Positions 24,627 to 34,672 of a stretch of 64,000 bases of DNA are shown here, piece after piece. This stretch comes from Bordetella parapertussis (GTDB lineage: Bacteria > Pseudomonadota > Gammaproteobacteria > Burkholderiales > Burkholderiaceae_C), in assembly GCA_945878355.1 (NCBI GenBank), contig CAMCTC010000016.1, positions 1-64,000 of the forward strand. The letters run 5' to 3'. The translations under genes were made by a program, and so were the position numbers. Every line of letters begins with the position of its first letter. Within the stretch, counting starts at the first letter, position 1. Under the pieces are notes generated by a model. It saw only the letters and a program-made list of their open reading frames with translations, did no database searches and was not told the origin of the DNA.

Positions 24627-26312
24627 ATGTTGAGAATCACCGAGCTGCGACTGCCGCTGGACCACGGTCCCGACGACTTGCTGCCGGCTGTTCTGACCCG
24701 GCTGGGCTTGGCCGAAGCCGAGTTGTCCAGCTTTGTGGTCTTCAAGCGCAGCCACGATGCGCGCAAGAAGTCTGCGGTGGTGTTGATCTACACCATCGAT
24801 TGCACGCTGGCCGCTGGCGTGGACGAGGCTGGCTTGCTGGCGCGCCATGCCGGCGACAGCCATGTCCGTCCCACGCCCGACACCCGCTACCACCTGGTGG
24901 CGCAGGCGCCGGTGGGCTTCGAACTCGATCGATTGCGCCCGGTGGTGATCGGCTTTGGCCCCTGCGGCATCTTCGCGGCGCTGGTGCTGGCCCAGATGGG
25001 ACTGCGGCCGATCGTGCTCGAGCGCGGCAAAGAGGTGCGCGAACGCACCAAGGACACCTGGGCGCTGTGGCGCCAAGGCGTGCTGACACCTGAGTCGAAC
25101 GTGCAGTTCGGCGAAGGGGGTGCTGGCACGTTTTCGGACGGCAAGCTTTGGAGCCAGATCAGCGATCCACGGCATCTGACGCGAAAGGTCCTGACCGAGT
25201 TTGTCAAGGCGGGCGCGCCCGAAGAGATCCTCTACGTGGCGAAGCCGCACATTGGCACGTTCCGGCTCGTCGGCATGGTCGAGAAGATGCGCGCAGACAT
25301 CAAGGCGCTGGGCGGCGAGATCCGGTTCGAGCAGCGCGTCGTCGACCTGCAGATCGAGACCGGCTCGGGTGGCGCGCAGGTCCGCGGTCTGACGCTGGCT
25401 GGCGGCGAGCAGCTTCGCGCCGACCATGTCGTGCTGGCGGTGGGTCATAGCGCGCGCGACACCTTCGAGATGCTGCACCGCCGCGGTGTGTTCATGGAGG
25501 CCAAGCCGTTTTCGGTTGGGTTTCGCGTCGAGCATCCGCAATCGCTGATCGATCGCGCACGCTTCGGCCCCAGCGCCGGCAACCCTATCCTGGGCGCCGC
25601 CGACTACAAGCTGGTGCACCACGCCGGCAACGGCCGCTCGGTCTACAGCTTCTGCATGTGCCCGGGTGGCACGGTGGTGGCCGCGACCTCCGAGGTCGGG
25701 CGGGTGGTGACCAACGGCATGAGCCAGTATTCGCGCAACGAGCGCAATGCCAACGCTGGGATCGTCGTCGGCATTTCGCCGCAGGATTACCGCCTGGACC
25801 GGAACGCCAGCGGTCCGGTTTCGCCGCTGGACGGCATCGTTTTCCAGCGTTTCTGGGAGTCGCGCGCCTACGTGCTCGGTGGCGAGAACTACCGCGCGCC
25901 AGCTCAACTGCTGGGTGACTTCGTCGCCGGCCGGCATGGCCGGGCCTTGGCGCGTGACTTTGGCAGCGTGCTGCCGTCGTACCAGCCCGGCGTGACGATG
26001 ACCGACCTGGCCGAGCCCGGGCGAGGCAGTCTGCCTGACGAGGCCTTGGTCGCGATACGCGAAGCGCTACCGGCTTTCGAGCGCCAGATCCGGGGTTTTG
26101 CAATGGCCGATGCGGTGCTCACCGGGGTCGAGACCCGCACCTCGTCGCCGCTTCGCATCACCCGCGGCAAGGACTTGCAGAGCCTGAACGTGGCAGGCCT
26201 GTACCCGGCTGGCGAGGGCGCGGGCTATGCCGGCGGCATCATGTCGGCGGGCGTCGACGGCATCGAGGTGGCTGAGGCGCTGGGCTTGAGCATGCTGCGC
26301 GCGGTGGCCTGA
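24627..26312 (+). CDS. FAD-dependent dehydrogenase, COG2509 family
   Basis: A 561-residue flavoprotein. An N-terminal domain of about 95 residues (MLRITELRLPLDH, FVVFKRSHDARKK) precedes a Rossmann FAD site VVIGFGPCGIFAALVLAQMG near residues 107-126. The block NVQFGEGGAGTFSDGKLWSQ is characteristic of this uncharacterised family. The C-terminal FAD contact is in YPAGEGAGYAGGIMSAGVDG. Members are soluble oxidoreductases of unknown substrate. The start is the ATG with the expected family N-terminus. It converges on the histidine kinase gene with about 20 bases between them. Confidence 0.9.
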   Translation: MLRITELRLPLDHGPDDLLPAVLTRLGLAEAELSSFVVFKRSHDARKKSAVVLIYTIDCTLAAGVDEAGLLARHAGDSHVRPTPDTRYHLVAQAPVGFELDRLRPVVIGFGPCGIFAALVLAQMGLRPIVLERGKEVRERTKDTWALWRQGVLTPESNVQFGEGGAGTFSDGKLWSQISDPRHLTRKVLTEFVKAGAPEEILYVAKPHIGTFRLVGMVEKMRADIKALGGEIRFEQRVVDLQIETGSGGAQVRGLTLAGGEQLRADHVVLAVGHSARDTFEMLHRRGVFMEAKPFSVGFRVEHPQSLIDRARFGPSAGNPILGAADYKLVHHAGNGRSVYSFCMCPGGTVVAATSEVGRVVTNGMSQYSRNERNANAGIVVGISPQDYRLDRNASGPVSPLDGIVFQRFWESRAYVLGGENYRAPAQLLGDFVAGRHGRALARDFGSVLPSYQPGVTMTDLAEPGRGSLPDEALVAIREALPAFERQIRGFAMADAVLTGVETRTSSPLRITRGKDLQSLNVAGLYPAGEGAGYAGGIMSAGVDGIEVAEALGLSMLRAVA

Positions 26313-26333
26313 ACTGGCCTGATGGCGGATATT

Positions 26334-27317
26334 TCAGTTTCGCTCGTCTGACAGCGGCAGTCGCACGTCGCAACGTATGCCAGGTCCGGGCTGCTCGACC
26401 CACACCACCTGCCCCCCCAGCAACCTGACCCGTTTGCGCACACCACCCAGCCCCAGTCCTTGCGACCAGGCCTCGGGTTCACGGCCGATGCCGTCGTCGC
26501 AGACCTGTATCGCGAGTTGAGCGCGGTCGAAACAGACGCTGATCCAGACCTGGTTGGCCTGGGCGTGGGCGATGATGTTGTTGACCAATTCGCGCAGTAC
26601 TCTTGTCAGGCCTGACCACTGCACGACCGACAACAGCAGTTCGCGGTCGGTCGAAAAATGCCAGTGCAGATCGCAGCCTGCGGCGCTCAGCCGTTGGCCG
26701 ATGTCGGCCTTCCATTCGGCTGCCGCATGCGACAGCGGGTGGTGGGCTGCAGCCAAGCCACGGGTCAGCGTCTTCAGGTCTTGAAGCGTGTGGCGTATGT
26801 ACTCTTCCATCTCGGGGTTGGGTGCCTGGTACATCAGCGTGAGCAGGCGTGCGCCGATGTCATCGTGCAAGTCCTGGGCGATGCGGGCACGCTCTTCGCT
26901 GCGACCCTGTTCGACCGCCCGGTCGTAAGCCACTGCGCGTCGCAATTGCTCGATCAAGCGCTCGCTGAGTTGTGCGTCGGCCTGGGTGAACAGACGTTGG
27001 CCTTGGTGCGCGAAGCGCAAGACCAGGCCGCCCGCTGCGGTGGGCGGCACATCGCGGGCTGACAGACTGGGAATCGGCACCACCAGGGTCGAGCCATCGA
27101 TGCTGACCCGCGACTGTGCTTCGGCATGCTCGGTAGGCAAAAGCGACAGCGGCGCAAACAGCTCTTGCAACAAGTCGGCGATCTGACGTCTGGCTTGTTC
27201 GGGAGATTGTTCGAGCTCTCGGGCCATCCGGTACAGGCGGTCGAACATGCGCTCGGCGCTCATCGCCGCCGCGCCTGTGCGCCGACCCAGGATCCAGGAG
27301 CGCAGCGCTGAATACAT
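26334..27317 (-). CDS. Cytoplasmic sensor histidine kinase (NarX/DesK-type)
   Basis: A 327-residue kinase with no transmembrane segment. The dimerisation/phosphoacceptor box is ERARIAQDLHDDIGARLL, containing the HisKA_3-type histidine. The ATPase domain has RELVNNIIAHAQAN (N box), CDDGIGRE (G1) and GLGLGGVRKRVRLLGG (G2). The N-terminal 150 residues are a soluble sensory region with no recognised domain. It lies 53 bases after the response regulator on the same strand, so the two form a cognate pair. The start is the ATG giving MYSALRSW; MSAERMFDRL is an alternative. The signal is unknown. Confidence 0.87.
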   Translation of the reverse strand: MYSALRSWILGRRTGAAAMSAERMFDRLYRMARELEQSPEQARRQIADLLQELFAPLSLLPTEHAEAQSRVSIDGSTLVVPIPSLSARDVPPTAAGGLVLRFAHQGQRLFTQADAQLSERLIEQLRRAVAYDRAVEQGRSEERARIAQDLHDDIGARLLTLMYQAPNPEMEEYIRHTLQDLKTLTRGLAAAHHPLSHAAAEWKADIGQRLSAAGCDLHWHFSTDRELLLSVVQWSGLTRVLRELVNNIIAHAQANQVWISVCFDRAQLAIQVCDDGIGREPEAWSQGLGLGGVRKRVRLLGGQVVWVEQPGPGIRCDVRLPLSDERN

Positions 27318-27370
27318 GGTCTTGCCGCTCAAGCGGGCCGAACACGACCTTGTGGCTTGTTCCCGTTCGT

Positions 27371-28111
27371 TCAGACCAATCCCTGCTTGGTCGCCAGCAC
27401 GGCGGCCTCGGCGCGGCTCGAGACGTTGAGCTTCTTGTAGATCGACTTGATGTGGTCGTTGACCGTGAACCACTTGATGCCCATCAGACCAGCGATCTCC
27501 TTGATCGTGAAACCCTTGCTCAGGAAGGTGAGCACCTCGGTCTCGCGCGGCGTCAATCGGTCGTGGTCGGGCACTTGCTCGATCGTCACCGGGGCATTGG
27601 CAGCGACAAAGGTCGCCGGCATCGTGAAGCCCGATTCAAGCTGGCGCCCGCTGGCTTGGCTGCCTTGCCGGAAATGTGCCAGCAACCTTCTGGCAATGGC
27701 GGGCGACAGCGGCGGCTGGCCGCGAATGATTTTTTGCAATTCCTCGACCAGCACCTCGAAGCGGTCTTCTTTGAGCAGGTAGCCATCGGCACCGCACTGC
27801 AAGGCCGGAAACAGATGCTCGTCGTCTGAGTACAGCGTGTTGACAATCTTGGTGGCCGGGTAATGCGACATTTCGCGCAGCAAGGCCATGCCGTTGCCGT
27901 CGGGCAGTTCGAGATCGACCAGGATCAGCTTGAAAGGATCGACGCCGTGCATCCCGCTCGGACCACCGGTCAGCTTGATGTGCTTGCGTGCTGCTTCAAG
28001 ATCGCTGGCCTCGGTGATCGCGAGCACGTCGCTGAAACTCTCTCGCACCACGCGGCACAGAAAGCTTCGCGCAACCGGGTTGTCTTCCAGAATCAGGACC
28101 TTGACGGTCAT
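27371..28111 (-). CDS. NarL/LuxR-type response regulator
   Basis: A 246-residue regulator. The receiver domain starts [17 protein letters not shown], with the acidic pair ED and phosphoacceptor Asp in [13 protein letters not shown] and the Lys in YLLKED. A LuxR-type helix-turn-helix is at the C-terminus: [20 protein letters not shown] and [21 protein letters not shown] linker of about 50 residues separates them. AGGGAGAG lies before the chosen ATG. It is cotranscribed with the downstream kinase and divergent from surE. Target genes are not visible. Confidence 0.92.
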   Translation of the reverse strand: MTVKVLILEDNPVARSFLCRVVRESFSDVLAITEASDLEAARKHIKLTGGPSGMHGVDPFKLILVDLELPDGNGMALLREMSHYPATKIVNTLYSDDEHLFPALQCGADGYLLKEDRFEVLVEELQKIIRGQPPLSPAIARRLLAHFRQGSQASGRQLESGFTMPATFVAANAPVTIEQVPDHDRLTPRETEVLTFLSKGFTIKEIAGLMGIKWFTVNDHIKSIYKKLNVSSRAEAAVLATKQGLV

Positions 28112-28274
28112 AGCATTGCTCTCCCTCGGCGATGCTAGCGCAGGCATTGCCTCTGCGGGCGCTGCACCACACCCTCATTCGGGCGATGACGGCGTGCCGC
28201 ATACGGTGCTCTTTTATGTGTTGGTGGCCTGGCGACCCGGATGCCAGTCGCGGTGTGCCTACAATCCTGGTCAC

Positions 28275-29036
28275 ATGCGAATCTTGATAGCGAACGACGA
28301 TGGTTACTTGGCGCCAGGCTTGGCAACGCTGGTGGCCGCGATGCAGGGCCTGGGCCAAATCGAGGTCATCGCGCCCGAGCAAAATGCCAGCGGCACCTCC
28401 AATGCGTTGACGCTGAACCGGCCGCTGCAGGTGTTTGCCGGGGGACCCACCCAGCCCGGGCTGCGCTTTGTCAATGGCACACCGTCGGATTGCGTCCATG
28501 TGGCGCTGACCGGACTGCTGGGCTACCGGCCTGATCTGGTGCTCTCTGGCATCAACCAGGGCGCCAACATGGGCGACGACACGCTGTATTCGGGCACTGT
28601 GGCTGCAGCGATGGAAGGCTATTTGTTCGGTATCCCGTCGGTCGCTTTTTCTCAGGTCGACAAAGGATGGTTGGCATTGGACGCGGCGGGTCGGGTCGCG
28701 CGGGCCGTGGTCGAGCAGTTGCTCGCCCAGGGTCTGACCGGGCAGCCGTTTCTGCTGAACGTCAACATCCCGAATCGGCCTGACGCCGACTTGCTGCCGC
28801 GTCGCATCACCCGGCTGGGCCGGCGCCATGCCAGCGAGCCGGTGATTTGCCAGACCAACCCGCGAGGTGAACCGATCTACTGGATCGGCCCGGCGGGCGA
28901 CGCGCGCGAGGCAGGCGAAGGCACAGATTTCCACGCCGCAGCCCAGGGTTGCGTGTCGATCACACCGCTGCAGGTCGATCTCACCGACCATGCCCGATTG
29001 CCTGATTGGCGCACCAGGCTGGAATCGCGACCATGA
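28275..29036 (+). CDS. surE: 5'/3'-nucleotidase SurE
   Basis: A 253-residue cytoplasmic metal-dependent phosphatase acting on nucleoside 5'- and 3'-monophosphates and short polyphosphate. The metal site starts ILIANDDG near residue 4-9, followed by the family blocks [19 protein letters not shown] and [19 protein letters not shown]. The ATG giving [10 protein letters not shown] is the standard start. It is first in a surE-pcm-nlpD group, linked in many proteobacteria to stationary-phase repair and envelope functions. Confidence 0.97.
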   Translation: MRILIANDDGYLAPGLATLVAAMQGLGQIEVIAPEQNASGTSNALTLNRPLQVFAGGPTQPGLRFVNGTPSDCVHVALTGLLGYRPDLVLSGINQGANMGDDTLYSGTVAAAMEGYLFGIPSVAFSQVDKGWLALDAAGRVARAVVEQLLAQGLTGQPFLLNVNIPNRPDADLLPRRITRLGRRHASEPVICQTNPRGEPIYWIGPAGDAREAGEGTDFHAAAQGCVSITPLQVDLTDHARLPDWRTRLESRP

Positions 29037-29109
29037 ACCTGCCGTGCTGGACGGCTGAAGCTGCTGATCCCTGCCTGGCAGGGGTGGCGGTAGCACTCAG
29101 GGTGATGCG

Positions 29110-29934
29110 GTGAGCGATGGCGGCGGCAACGACCGCGCGCCGCGGTTTCCGTTGCTGCTCGACCGCATGGGACGTGCCGGCGTCGCCACCAAACCGCGAG
29201 AGACCCTCAGGCCTCAGCGTCCGCTGCACGAGGCCGCCAAGGACGCCGGTCGACAGGCCGTGCCGCTCGGTTTGGGGCTGGATTCGGTGTTGGTGCGCCA
29301 GCGAATGGTGCAGCGCTTGCGCGGCGAAGGCCTGCGTTGCGACGCAGTGGCTGCCGCGATGCAGCAGGTGCCGCGTCACTTGTTTGTCGACAGCGCGCTG
29401 GCCATCCAGGCCTACGAAGACACCAGTCTGCCGATCGGTCATGGTCAAACCATCTCCAAACCCTCGGTGGTCGCTCGCATGCTCGAACTGCTGTTCGACG
29501 GCGCCCAAGCCCGCGCCAGTGGTCACCTGGGTCGCACGCTCGAAGTGGGCACCGGTTGTGGCTACCAGACCGCGCTGCTGGCGCAACTGGCCTCTCGGGT
29601 GGTGTCGATCGAGCGGCTGAGGCCCTTGTTCGACAAGGCCAGCACCCACCTGACGGCCTGGCGGCTCGACCAAGTCAGGCTGATCCATGGCGACGGCATG
29701 CTCGGTCATGGGCCCAACGCGCCTTATGACAGCATCATTGCTGCGGCTGGCGGTGATGAGCTGCCACTGGCCTGGCTTGACCAGTTGGCCGTTGGTGGGC
29801 GCTTGGTGGCCCCGTCGAGTCGGCCGGGTGGGCGCGGTCAGGTGTTGGTGGTGGTCGATCGCGACGAAGCTGGCTGCGTGCGCAGCGAGCATGAGGCTGT
29901 GCACTTCGTCCCATTAAGATCGGGCATTGCTTGA
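29110..29934 (+). CDS. pcm: Protein-L-isoaspartate O-methyltransferase
   Basis: A 274-residue SAM-dependent enzyme that repairs isoaspartyl residues in damaged proteins. The methyltransferase core has the substrate loop EDTSLPIGHGQTISKPSVVA, motif I LEVGTGCGYQTALLA, VVSIERL and IHGDGMLG. It has about 60 extra N-terminal residues compared with the E. coli enzyme; I recall similar extensions in betaproteobacterial versions. The start is GTG. It follows surE by 73 bases and precedes nlpD. Confidence 0.94.
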   Translation: MSDGGGNDRAPRFPLLLDRMGRAGVATKPRETLRPQRPLHEAAKDAGRQAVPLGLGLDSVLVRQRMVQRLRGEGLRCDAVAAAMQQVPRHLFVDSALAIQAYEDTSLPIGHGQTISKPSVVARMLELLFDGAQARASGHLGRTLEVGTGCGYQTALLAQLASRVVSIERLRPLFDKASTHLTAWRLDQVRLIHGDGMLGHGPNAPYDSIIAAAGGDELPLAWLDQLAVGGRLVAPSSRPGGRGQVLVVVDRDEAGCVRSEHEAVHFVPLRSGIA

Positions 29935-29960
29935 ATCGCCGCTCACGCAGGCCTGCCGCC

Positions 29961-30893
29961 ATGCCCTCATCTCGTTCGACGCTGCTATTGGCTGGTCTGT
30001 TGTTGGCGCTTGTTTCGGGCTGCGGATCATCGCCCCACAAAGCGCCGGTAGAGGAGCGCAGGCCGATCCCGCCGGTGGCCCGAGCGCCAGTGACGCCGCC
30101 CAAGCCGGCGCCGGCGCCGGCGCCGGTGGCCGAGCCGGTCGCGGTGGTCAGCGCTGCGCCTGAAGCGCTCAAGCCGCTGCCGGGTGTCGAAAATGCTGGC
30201 AAGCCGGGCTATTACACCGTCAAGCCTGGTGACAAGCTGATCCGTATTGCGTTGGACAACGGCCAGAACTGGCGTGATCTGGTGCGCTGGAATGCAATCG
30301 AAAATCCGAATGTGATCGAGGTCGGGCAGGTGTTGCGGGTGGTGCCACCAGGCGTGGATCCGAATGCCGTGGCCACGAACGCGGTGACTTCGCCCAAGCC
30401 GGAACCGCGCCCACTGGCCGGTAGGCCTGCGGTGGCAGCCCCGGCAGCGAGCGCTGTCGCCGCGTCAGCGGTGGCTTCGGCGCCTGCGACGCCGCCAGCA
30501 TCCGTGCCAGCGCGTGAAGGCGACGAAGACATGGCTTGGGCCTGGCCTGCGGCGGGGAGTGTGTTTGCCGGCTTCGAAGAAGGCAAACACAAGGGCTTGG
30601 CGATCGCGGGCAAGGCCGGCGACCCGGTACTGGCAGCGGCGGACGGTCGGGTGGTCTATGCCGGGTCGGGTTTGCGGGGCTACGGCAATTTGGTGATCGT
30701 CAAGCACAACACCATCTACCTGACGGCCTATGCCCACAATCAATCGCTGCTGGTCAAGGAAGACCAGGCGGTGAGGCGAGGCCAGAAGATCGCTGAGATG
30801 GGGTCCAGTGACGCGGAACGGGTGCAACTGCACTTCGAGATCCGGCGCCAGGGCAAGCCCATCGATCCGGCGCGGCTGCTGCCGGCGCGCTGA
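29961..30893 (+). CDS. nlpD: NlpD-like lipoprotein, LysM + degenerate M23 domain
   Basis: A 310-residue outer-membrane lipoprotein (lipobox LVSGC, Cys21). A Pro/Ala-rich linker is followed by a LysM peptidoglycan-binding domain (YYTVKPGDKLIRIA, about 83-130), a second Ala/Pro linker and an LytM/M23 domain (about 205-305). Metal ligands are mostly lost: HKGLAIAG has Ala where active enzymes have Asp, and QLHFE has Gln for the first His. As in E. coli NlpD it is probably an activator of a cell-wall amidase. An upstream TTG at 29931 overlapping the pcm stop is an alternative start. Confidence 0.9.
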   Translation: MPSSRSTLLLAGLLLALVSGCGSSPHKAPVEERRPIPPVARAPVTPPKPAPAPAPVAEPVAVVSAAPEALKPLPGVENAGKPGYYTVKPGDKLIRIALDNGQNWRDLVRWNAIENPNVIEVGQVLRVVPPGVDPNAVATNAVTSPKPEPRPLAGRPAVAAPAASAVAASAVASAPATPPASVPAREGDEDMAWAWPAAGSVFAGFEEGKHKGLAIAGKAGDPVLAAADGRVVYAGSGLRGYGNLVIVKHNTIYLTAYAHNQSLLVKEDQAVRRGQKIAEMGSSDAERVQLHFEIRRQGKPIDPARLLPAR

Positions 30894-31104
30894 GCTTCGG
30901 CAGCTGTGACGCGGCCCGCTTACGCCGAGCTAGGCCTGGGCCGCCGTCGCCGACGCGACGGCCAAAGCGCCTGAACGGGTGACACTATTCACAGCCTGCG
31001 CATTTCAGGCGTGGTATTTCCGTCGACGGACGCAGCCTGCGGTTCCACCCTGAACCCAGCCCTGCGCCGCCATCATCCGCTTATTCCGCAGGATCGAGAA
31101 CGCC
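30894..31104 (+). promoter_or_regulatory. Region between nlpD and the oxidoreductase gene
   Basis: About 210 bases in the place where rpoS follows nlpD in many proteobacteria. No remnant of a sigma factor reading frame is seen. It presumably carries the promoter of the large oxidoreductase gene; no clear hexamers are visible. Confidence 0.35.
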
Positions 31105-34100
31105 ATGACTTTGAAGACTGTCACGCTGGCCGACAAATACACGCTGACCCAGGGGCGCATTTTCATCACCGGCACGCAGGCGCTGGTTCGGCTGCCGATG
31201 ACCCAGCAACAGCGCGACGCCAGGCTGGGCAAGAACACCGCGGGCTACATCAGCGGCTACCGCGGCTCACCGCTGGGTGGACTGGACGACCAGCTCGGCA
31301 AGGCCAAGAAGCACCTCGACGCGCACAACGTCGTTTTCGTGCCCGGGGTCAACGAAGACCTGGCAGCCACTGCGGTCTGGGGTTCGCAGCAAGCCGAGAT
31401 CGGCGGCGAGGGCAAGTACGACGGGGTGTTCGCGCTCTGGTACGGCAAGGGCCCGGGCGTCGACCGTACCGGCGACGCCTTCCGCCATGGCAACCTGGCC
31501 GGGTCGTCGCCGCTGGGCGGCGTGCTGGTGCTGATGGGCGACGACCACACCTGCGAGTCGTCGACCACCTGCCATCAGAGCGAATTCGCGATGGTCGACG
31601 CGATGATTCCGGTGCTCAGCCCTGCCGGCGTGCAGGAGATCCTGGATTACGGCGTGCTGGGCTGGGCGCTGTCGCGCTACAGCGGCTGCTGGGTCGGCAT
31701 GAAATGCGTCAAGGACACGGTCGAGGCCACAGCCTCGATCGATGTCGACATCGATCGGGTTCGGATCACCGTGCCCGAAGGCGTGGCGTGGCCGGCCGAT
31801 GGCGTCAACATACGTCAGCCCGACACCCCTCATGCGCAGGAGGCGAGGCTGCACCGCTACAAGTTGGGTGCGGTGCGGGCTTTTGCGCGCAGCAACCGGA
31901 TCGACCGGACCATCATCGACGGTCCGTCGGCCAAGCTGGGTGTCATCAGCCACGGCAAGAGCTACCTCGATGTGCTTCAGGCGCTCGACGATCTGCATCT
32001 TTCTGAGCAGTCCGCCGCCGGGCTGGGTTTGCGCTTGTACAAGGTCGGCATGACCTGGCCGCTGGAGCCGCAGGGCGCCGCCGAATTCGCCGTCGGTCTG
32101 GACAAGATCCTGGTCGTGGAAGAAAAGCGCAGCCTGGTCGAGTCGCAGCTCAAGGAGCAGCTCTACGGCCGGCGCGACATGCCGGCCATCGTCGGCAAGT
32201 TCGACGAAGAGGGGCAGACGCTGTTTCAGTCCGAGATGGCGCTCGATTCCAACCAAGTGGCGATCGCCATCGGCGAGCGCCTGCTGGCCTTGAACGACAA
32301 CGCAACACTGCGCCAGCGGGTCGAAGCGCTGCGGGCCTACCGCGCCCCCAAGGGCGTGGTCGACATCCTCAGCCGCAGCTTCTACTTCTGCAGTGGTTGC
32401 CCACACAGCTCTTCGACCGTGCTGCCCGAAGGCAGCAAGGGTTATGCCGGCATCGGCTGCAGCTGGATGGCGCAGGCGATGGACCGCTCCACCACCGGCT
32501 ACACCCAGATGGGGGCCGAGGGCATGTCTTGGGTCGGCGAGGCGCCGTTCTCGCGTCGCCAACACATGTTCCAGAACATCGGCGATGGCACTTACTTCCA
32601 TTCGGGATTGCTGGCGATCCGCGCCGCGATTGCGGCCAAGACCAACATCACCTACAAGATCCTGTTCAACGACGCGGTGGCGATGACGGGCGGGCAGCGC
32701 CACGACGGCCACCTCGATGTGCCGACCATTGCGCACCAGGTGCGCTCCGAAGGCGTGACGCGCATCGTCGTCGTCACTGATGAACCGGAAAAATACCCAC
32801 CCGGCACGGTCTGGCCGGCAGGCGTGACGATCCACCACCGCGACCAGATCGACCAGGTGCAGCGCGAGCTGCGCGAAGTCGTGGGCACCAGTGCCTTGAT
32901 CTACGACCAGACCTGCGCCGCGGAAAAGCGACGCCGCCGCAAGCGCGGCACCTTCCCCGACCCGGCCAAGCGCATCTTGATCAATGACCTGGTCTGCGAG
33001 GGCTGTGGCGACTGCGGCGTCAAGTCGAACTGCGTCTCTGTCCAACCGCTCGAAACCGAGTTCGGTCGCAAGCGCATCATCGACCAGTCGTCGTGCAACA
33101 AGGACTACTCCTGCGTCAAAGGCTTTTGCCCCAGCTTCGTGACCGTGCTTGGCGGCCAGTTGCGCAAGCCGGCCCGGGTGACCGACAACACGCTGTTCAC
33201 CGCGCTGCCCGAGCCGGTGCGACCGGCGGTCGACCAGCGGGTCTACAGCATCATGGTGGCGGGCATGGGGGGCACCGGGGTCGTCACGATAGGCGCGATC
33301 CTGGGCATGGCGGCGCATTTGGAGGGCCTGGGCTGCGGCCTGCTCGACATGGCCGGGCTGGCACAAAAAGGCGGGTCAGTCTGGAGCCACCTGCGCTTCG
33401 GGCCGTCGCCCGAAGCGATCAAGACGATACGCATCGCGGCTGGCGGCGCTGACCTGGTGCTGGGCTGCGACATGATCGTGGCCGGCAACTCCAAGACCTT
33501 GGCTGCCACCCGGCATGGCAGCACCCGGATGCTGGTCAACGTGCAGGAGAAGATGCCGGGCGAGTTCGCGCGCGCCGCCGACATGCAGTTCCCTAGCGGG
33601 GGGCTGCGCGGCAATGTGGTCGACGCTGTGGGCGAGGACTGTGCCGAATTCGTCGATGCCGGCCGAATTGCCACCGCGCTGGTAGGTGACAGCATCGCGG
33701 CCAATATGTTCATGCTCGGATTCGCCTACCAGCGCGGCTTGATTCCGATTTCGGCCACGGCCATCGAGGCCGCCATCGTGCTCAACGGCACGGCCCAGCA
33801 GATGAACCAGGACGCTTTCGTGTGGGGCCGGCGCACCGCCGTCGATCCCAAAGCGGTCGAGCGCCTGCTGGCTTCCAAGCGATCGGCCACCGGTGCCGGC
33901 GTCTCGCCCCCTCCCGTCAAGACCCTGGACGAGACGATCGCGCTGCGCAGCCAGTTCCTCACCGACTACCAAGACGCCGCCTATGCCCAGCGCTACCTCG
34001 ATCTGGTGGCGCGGGTGCGGGTGGTTGAGCAGCAGGTGTTTGCCGGCCGCAGCGCGCTTGCCGAGGCGGTGGCCAAGTACTACTTCAAGCTGCTGGCCAT

Positions 34101-34593
34101 CAAGGACGAATACGAGGTCGCGCGCTTGCATGTGCACAGCGGCTTCCTGGCCAGCGTGGCGCAGCAATTCGAGGGTGATTACAAGCTGGTCTTCAACCTC
34201 GCGCCGCCCGGGTTGTCGGCCCGCGACCCAGCCACCGGCGAGCTGAAAAAACGCGAATTCGGCCCCTGGATCGTCCCGGTCTTCCGCCTGCTGGCCAAGC
34301 TGCGCGGCTTGCGCGGCACGGCCTGGGATGTGTTCGGTTACAGCGCCGAGCGGCGCAGCGAGCGCGCGCTGATCACCCGCTACGAGGAGAACATCTCGAC
34401 CGCGCTGGCAGTGCTCGAACGCACGCGGGACAGCACACACCACGATGCCGCTGTCTCGCTGGCTTGCTTGCCGGAGCAGATCCGGGGCTACGGCCATGTT
34501 CGTGCCAAGACACTTGAACCGACCCGCGAGCGAGAGAATGAATTGCTCGAGGCTTTGCAGCGACGCGTGATCGTGTTGCGTCAGGCGGCTTGA
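31105..34593 (+). CDS. Indolepyruvate ferredoxin oxidoreductase family protein (fused subunits)
   Basis: A 1162-residue enzyme uniting the alpha, ferredoxin-like and gamma parts of 2-oxoacid:ferredoxin oxidoreductases. The N-terminal pyrimidine domain starts at [14 protein letters not shown]. The TPP-binding part has [11 protein letters not shown] near residue 428 and the [11 protein letters not shown] block. Cysteine clusters ([13 protein letters not shown], then [13 protein letters not shown]) near 632-680 should bind Fe-S centres. The gamma domain begins [13 protein letters not shown] near 719. It oxidatively decarboxylates aryl or branched 2-oxo acids to acyl-CoA in amino acid breakdown. 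It stands alone between nlpD and rlmD. Confidence 0.93.
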   Translation: MTLKTVTLADKYTLTQGRIFITGTQALVRLPMTQQQRDARLGKNTAGYISGYRGSPLGGLDDQLGKAKKHLDAHNVVFVPGVNEDLAATAVWGSQQAEIGGEGKYDGVFALWYGKGPGVDRTGDAFRHGNLAGSSPLGGVLVLMGDDHTCESSTTCHQSEFAMVDAMIPVLSPAGVQEILDYGVLGWALSRYSGCWVGMKCVKDTVEATASIDVDIDRVRITVPEGVAWPADGVNIRQPDTPHAQEARLHRYKLGAVRAFARSNRIDRTIIDGPSAKLGVISHGKSYLDVLQALDDLHLSEQSAAGLGLRLYKVGMTWPLEPQGAAEFAVGLDKILVVEEKRSLVESQLKEQLYGRRDMPAIVGKFDEEGQTLFQSEMALDSNQVAIAIGERLLALNDNATLRQRVEALRAYRAPKGVVDILSRSFYFCSGCPHSSSTVLPEGSKGYAGIGCSWMAQAMDRSTTGYTQMGAEGMSWVGEAPFSRRQHMFQNIGDGTYFHSGLLAIRAAIAAKTNITYKILFNDAVAMTGGQRHDGHLDVPTIAHQVRSEGVTRIVVVTDEPEKYPPGTVWPAGVTIHHRDQIDQVQRELREVVGTSALIYDQTCAAEKRRRRKRGTFPDPAKRILINDLVCEGCGDCGVKSNCVSVQPLETEFGRKRIIDQSSCNKDYSCVKGFCPSFVTVLGGQLRKPARVTDNTLFTALPEPVRPAVDQRVYSIMVAGMGGTGVVTIGAILGMAAHLEGLGCGLLDMAGLAQKGGSVWSHLRFGPSPEAIKTIRIAAGGADLVLGCDMIVAGNSKTLAATRHGSTRMLVNVQEKMPGEFARAADMQFPSGGLRGNVVDAVGEDCAEFVDAGRIATALVGDSIAANMFMLGFAYQRGLIPISATAIEAAIVLNGTAQQMNQDAFVWGRRTAVDPKAVERLLASKRSATGAGVSPPPVKTLDETIALRSQFLTDYQDAAYAQRYLDLVARVRVVEQQVFAGRSALAEAVAKYYFKLLAIKDEYEVARLHVHSGFLASVAQQFEGDYKLVFNLAPPGLSARDPATGELKKREFGPWIVPVFRLLAKLRGLRGTAWDVFGYSAERRSERALITRYEENISTALAVLERTRDSTHHDAAVSLACLPEQIRGYGHVRAKTLEPTRERENELLEALQRRVIVLRQAA

Positions 34594-34672
34594 AACATTC
34601 GGCGAGCATCGACACCCGGTCCAGCGTCAAGGCTGCCTTCGGGTGGTATTTTGTGCCTGGATAATCGCCGCC

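Noticed and set aside
30080..30520. Ala/Pro-rich tandem-looking stretches in nlpD
   Set aside because: They are ordinary flexible linkers of a lipoprotein, not a DNA repeat or CRISPR.
31267..33366. 699-codon open frame antisense to the indolepyruvate oxidoreductase gene
   Set aside because: It mirrors a well-supported 1162-residue enzyme; the product is His/Arg/Ala/Gly-rich with no motif, as expected from antisense reading of GC-rich DNA.
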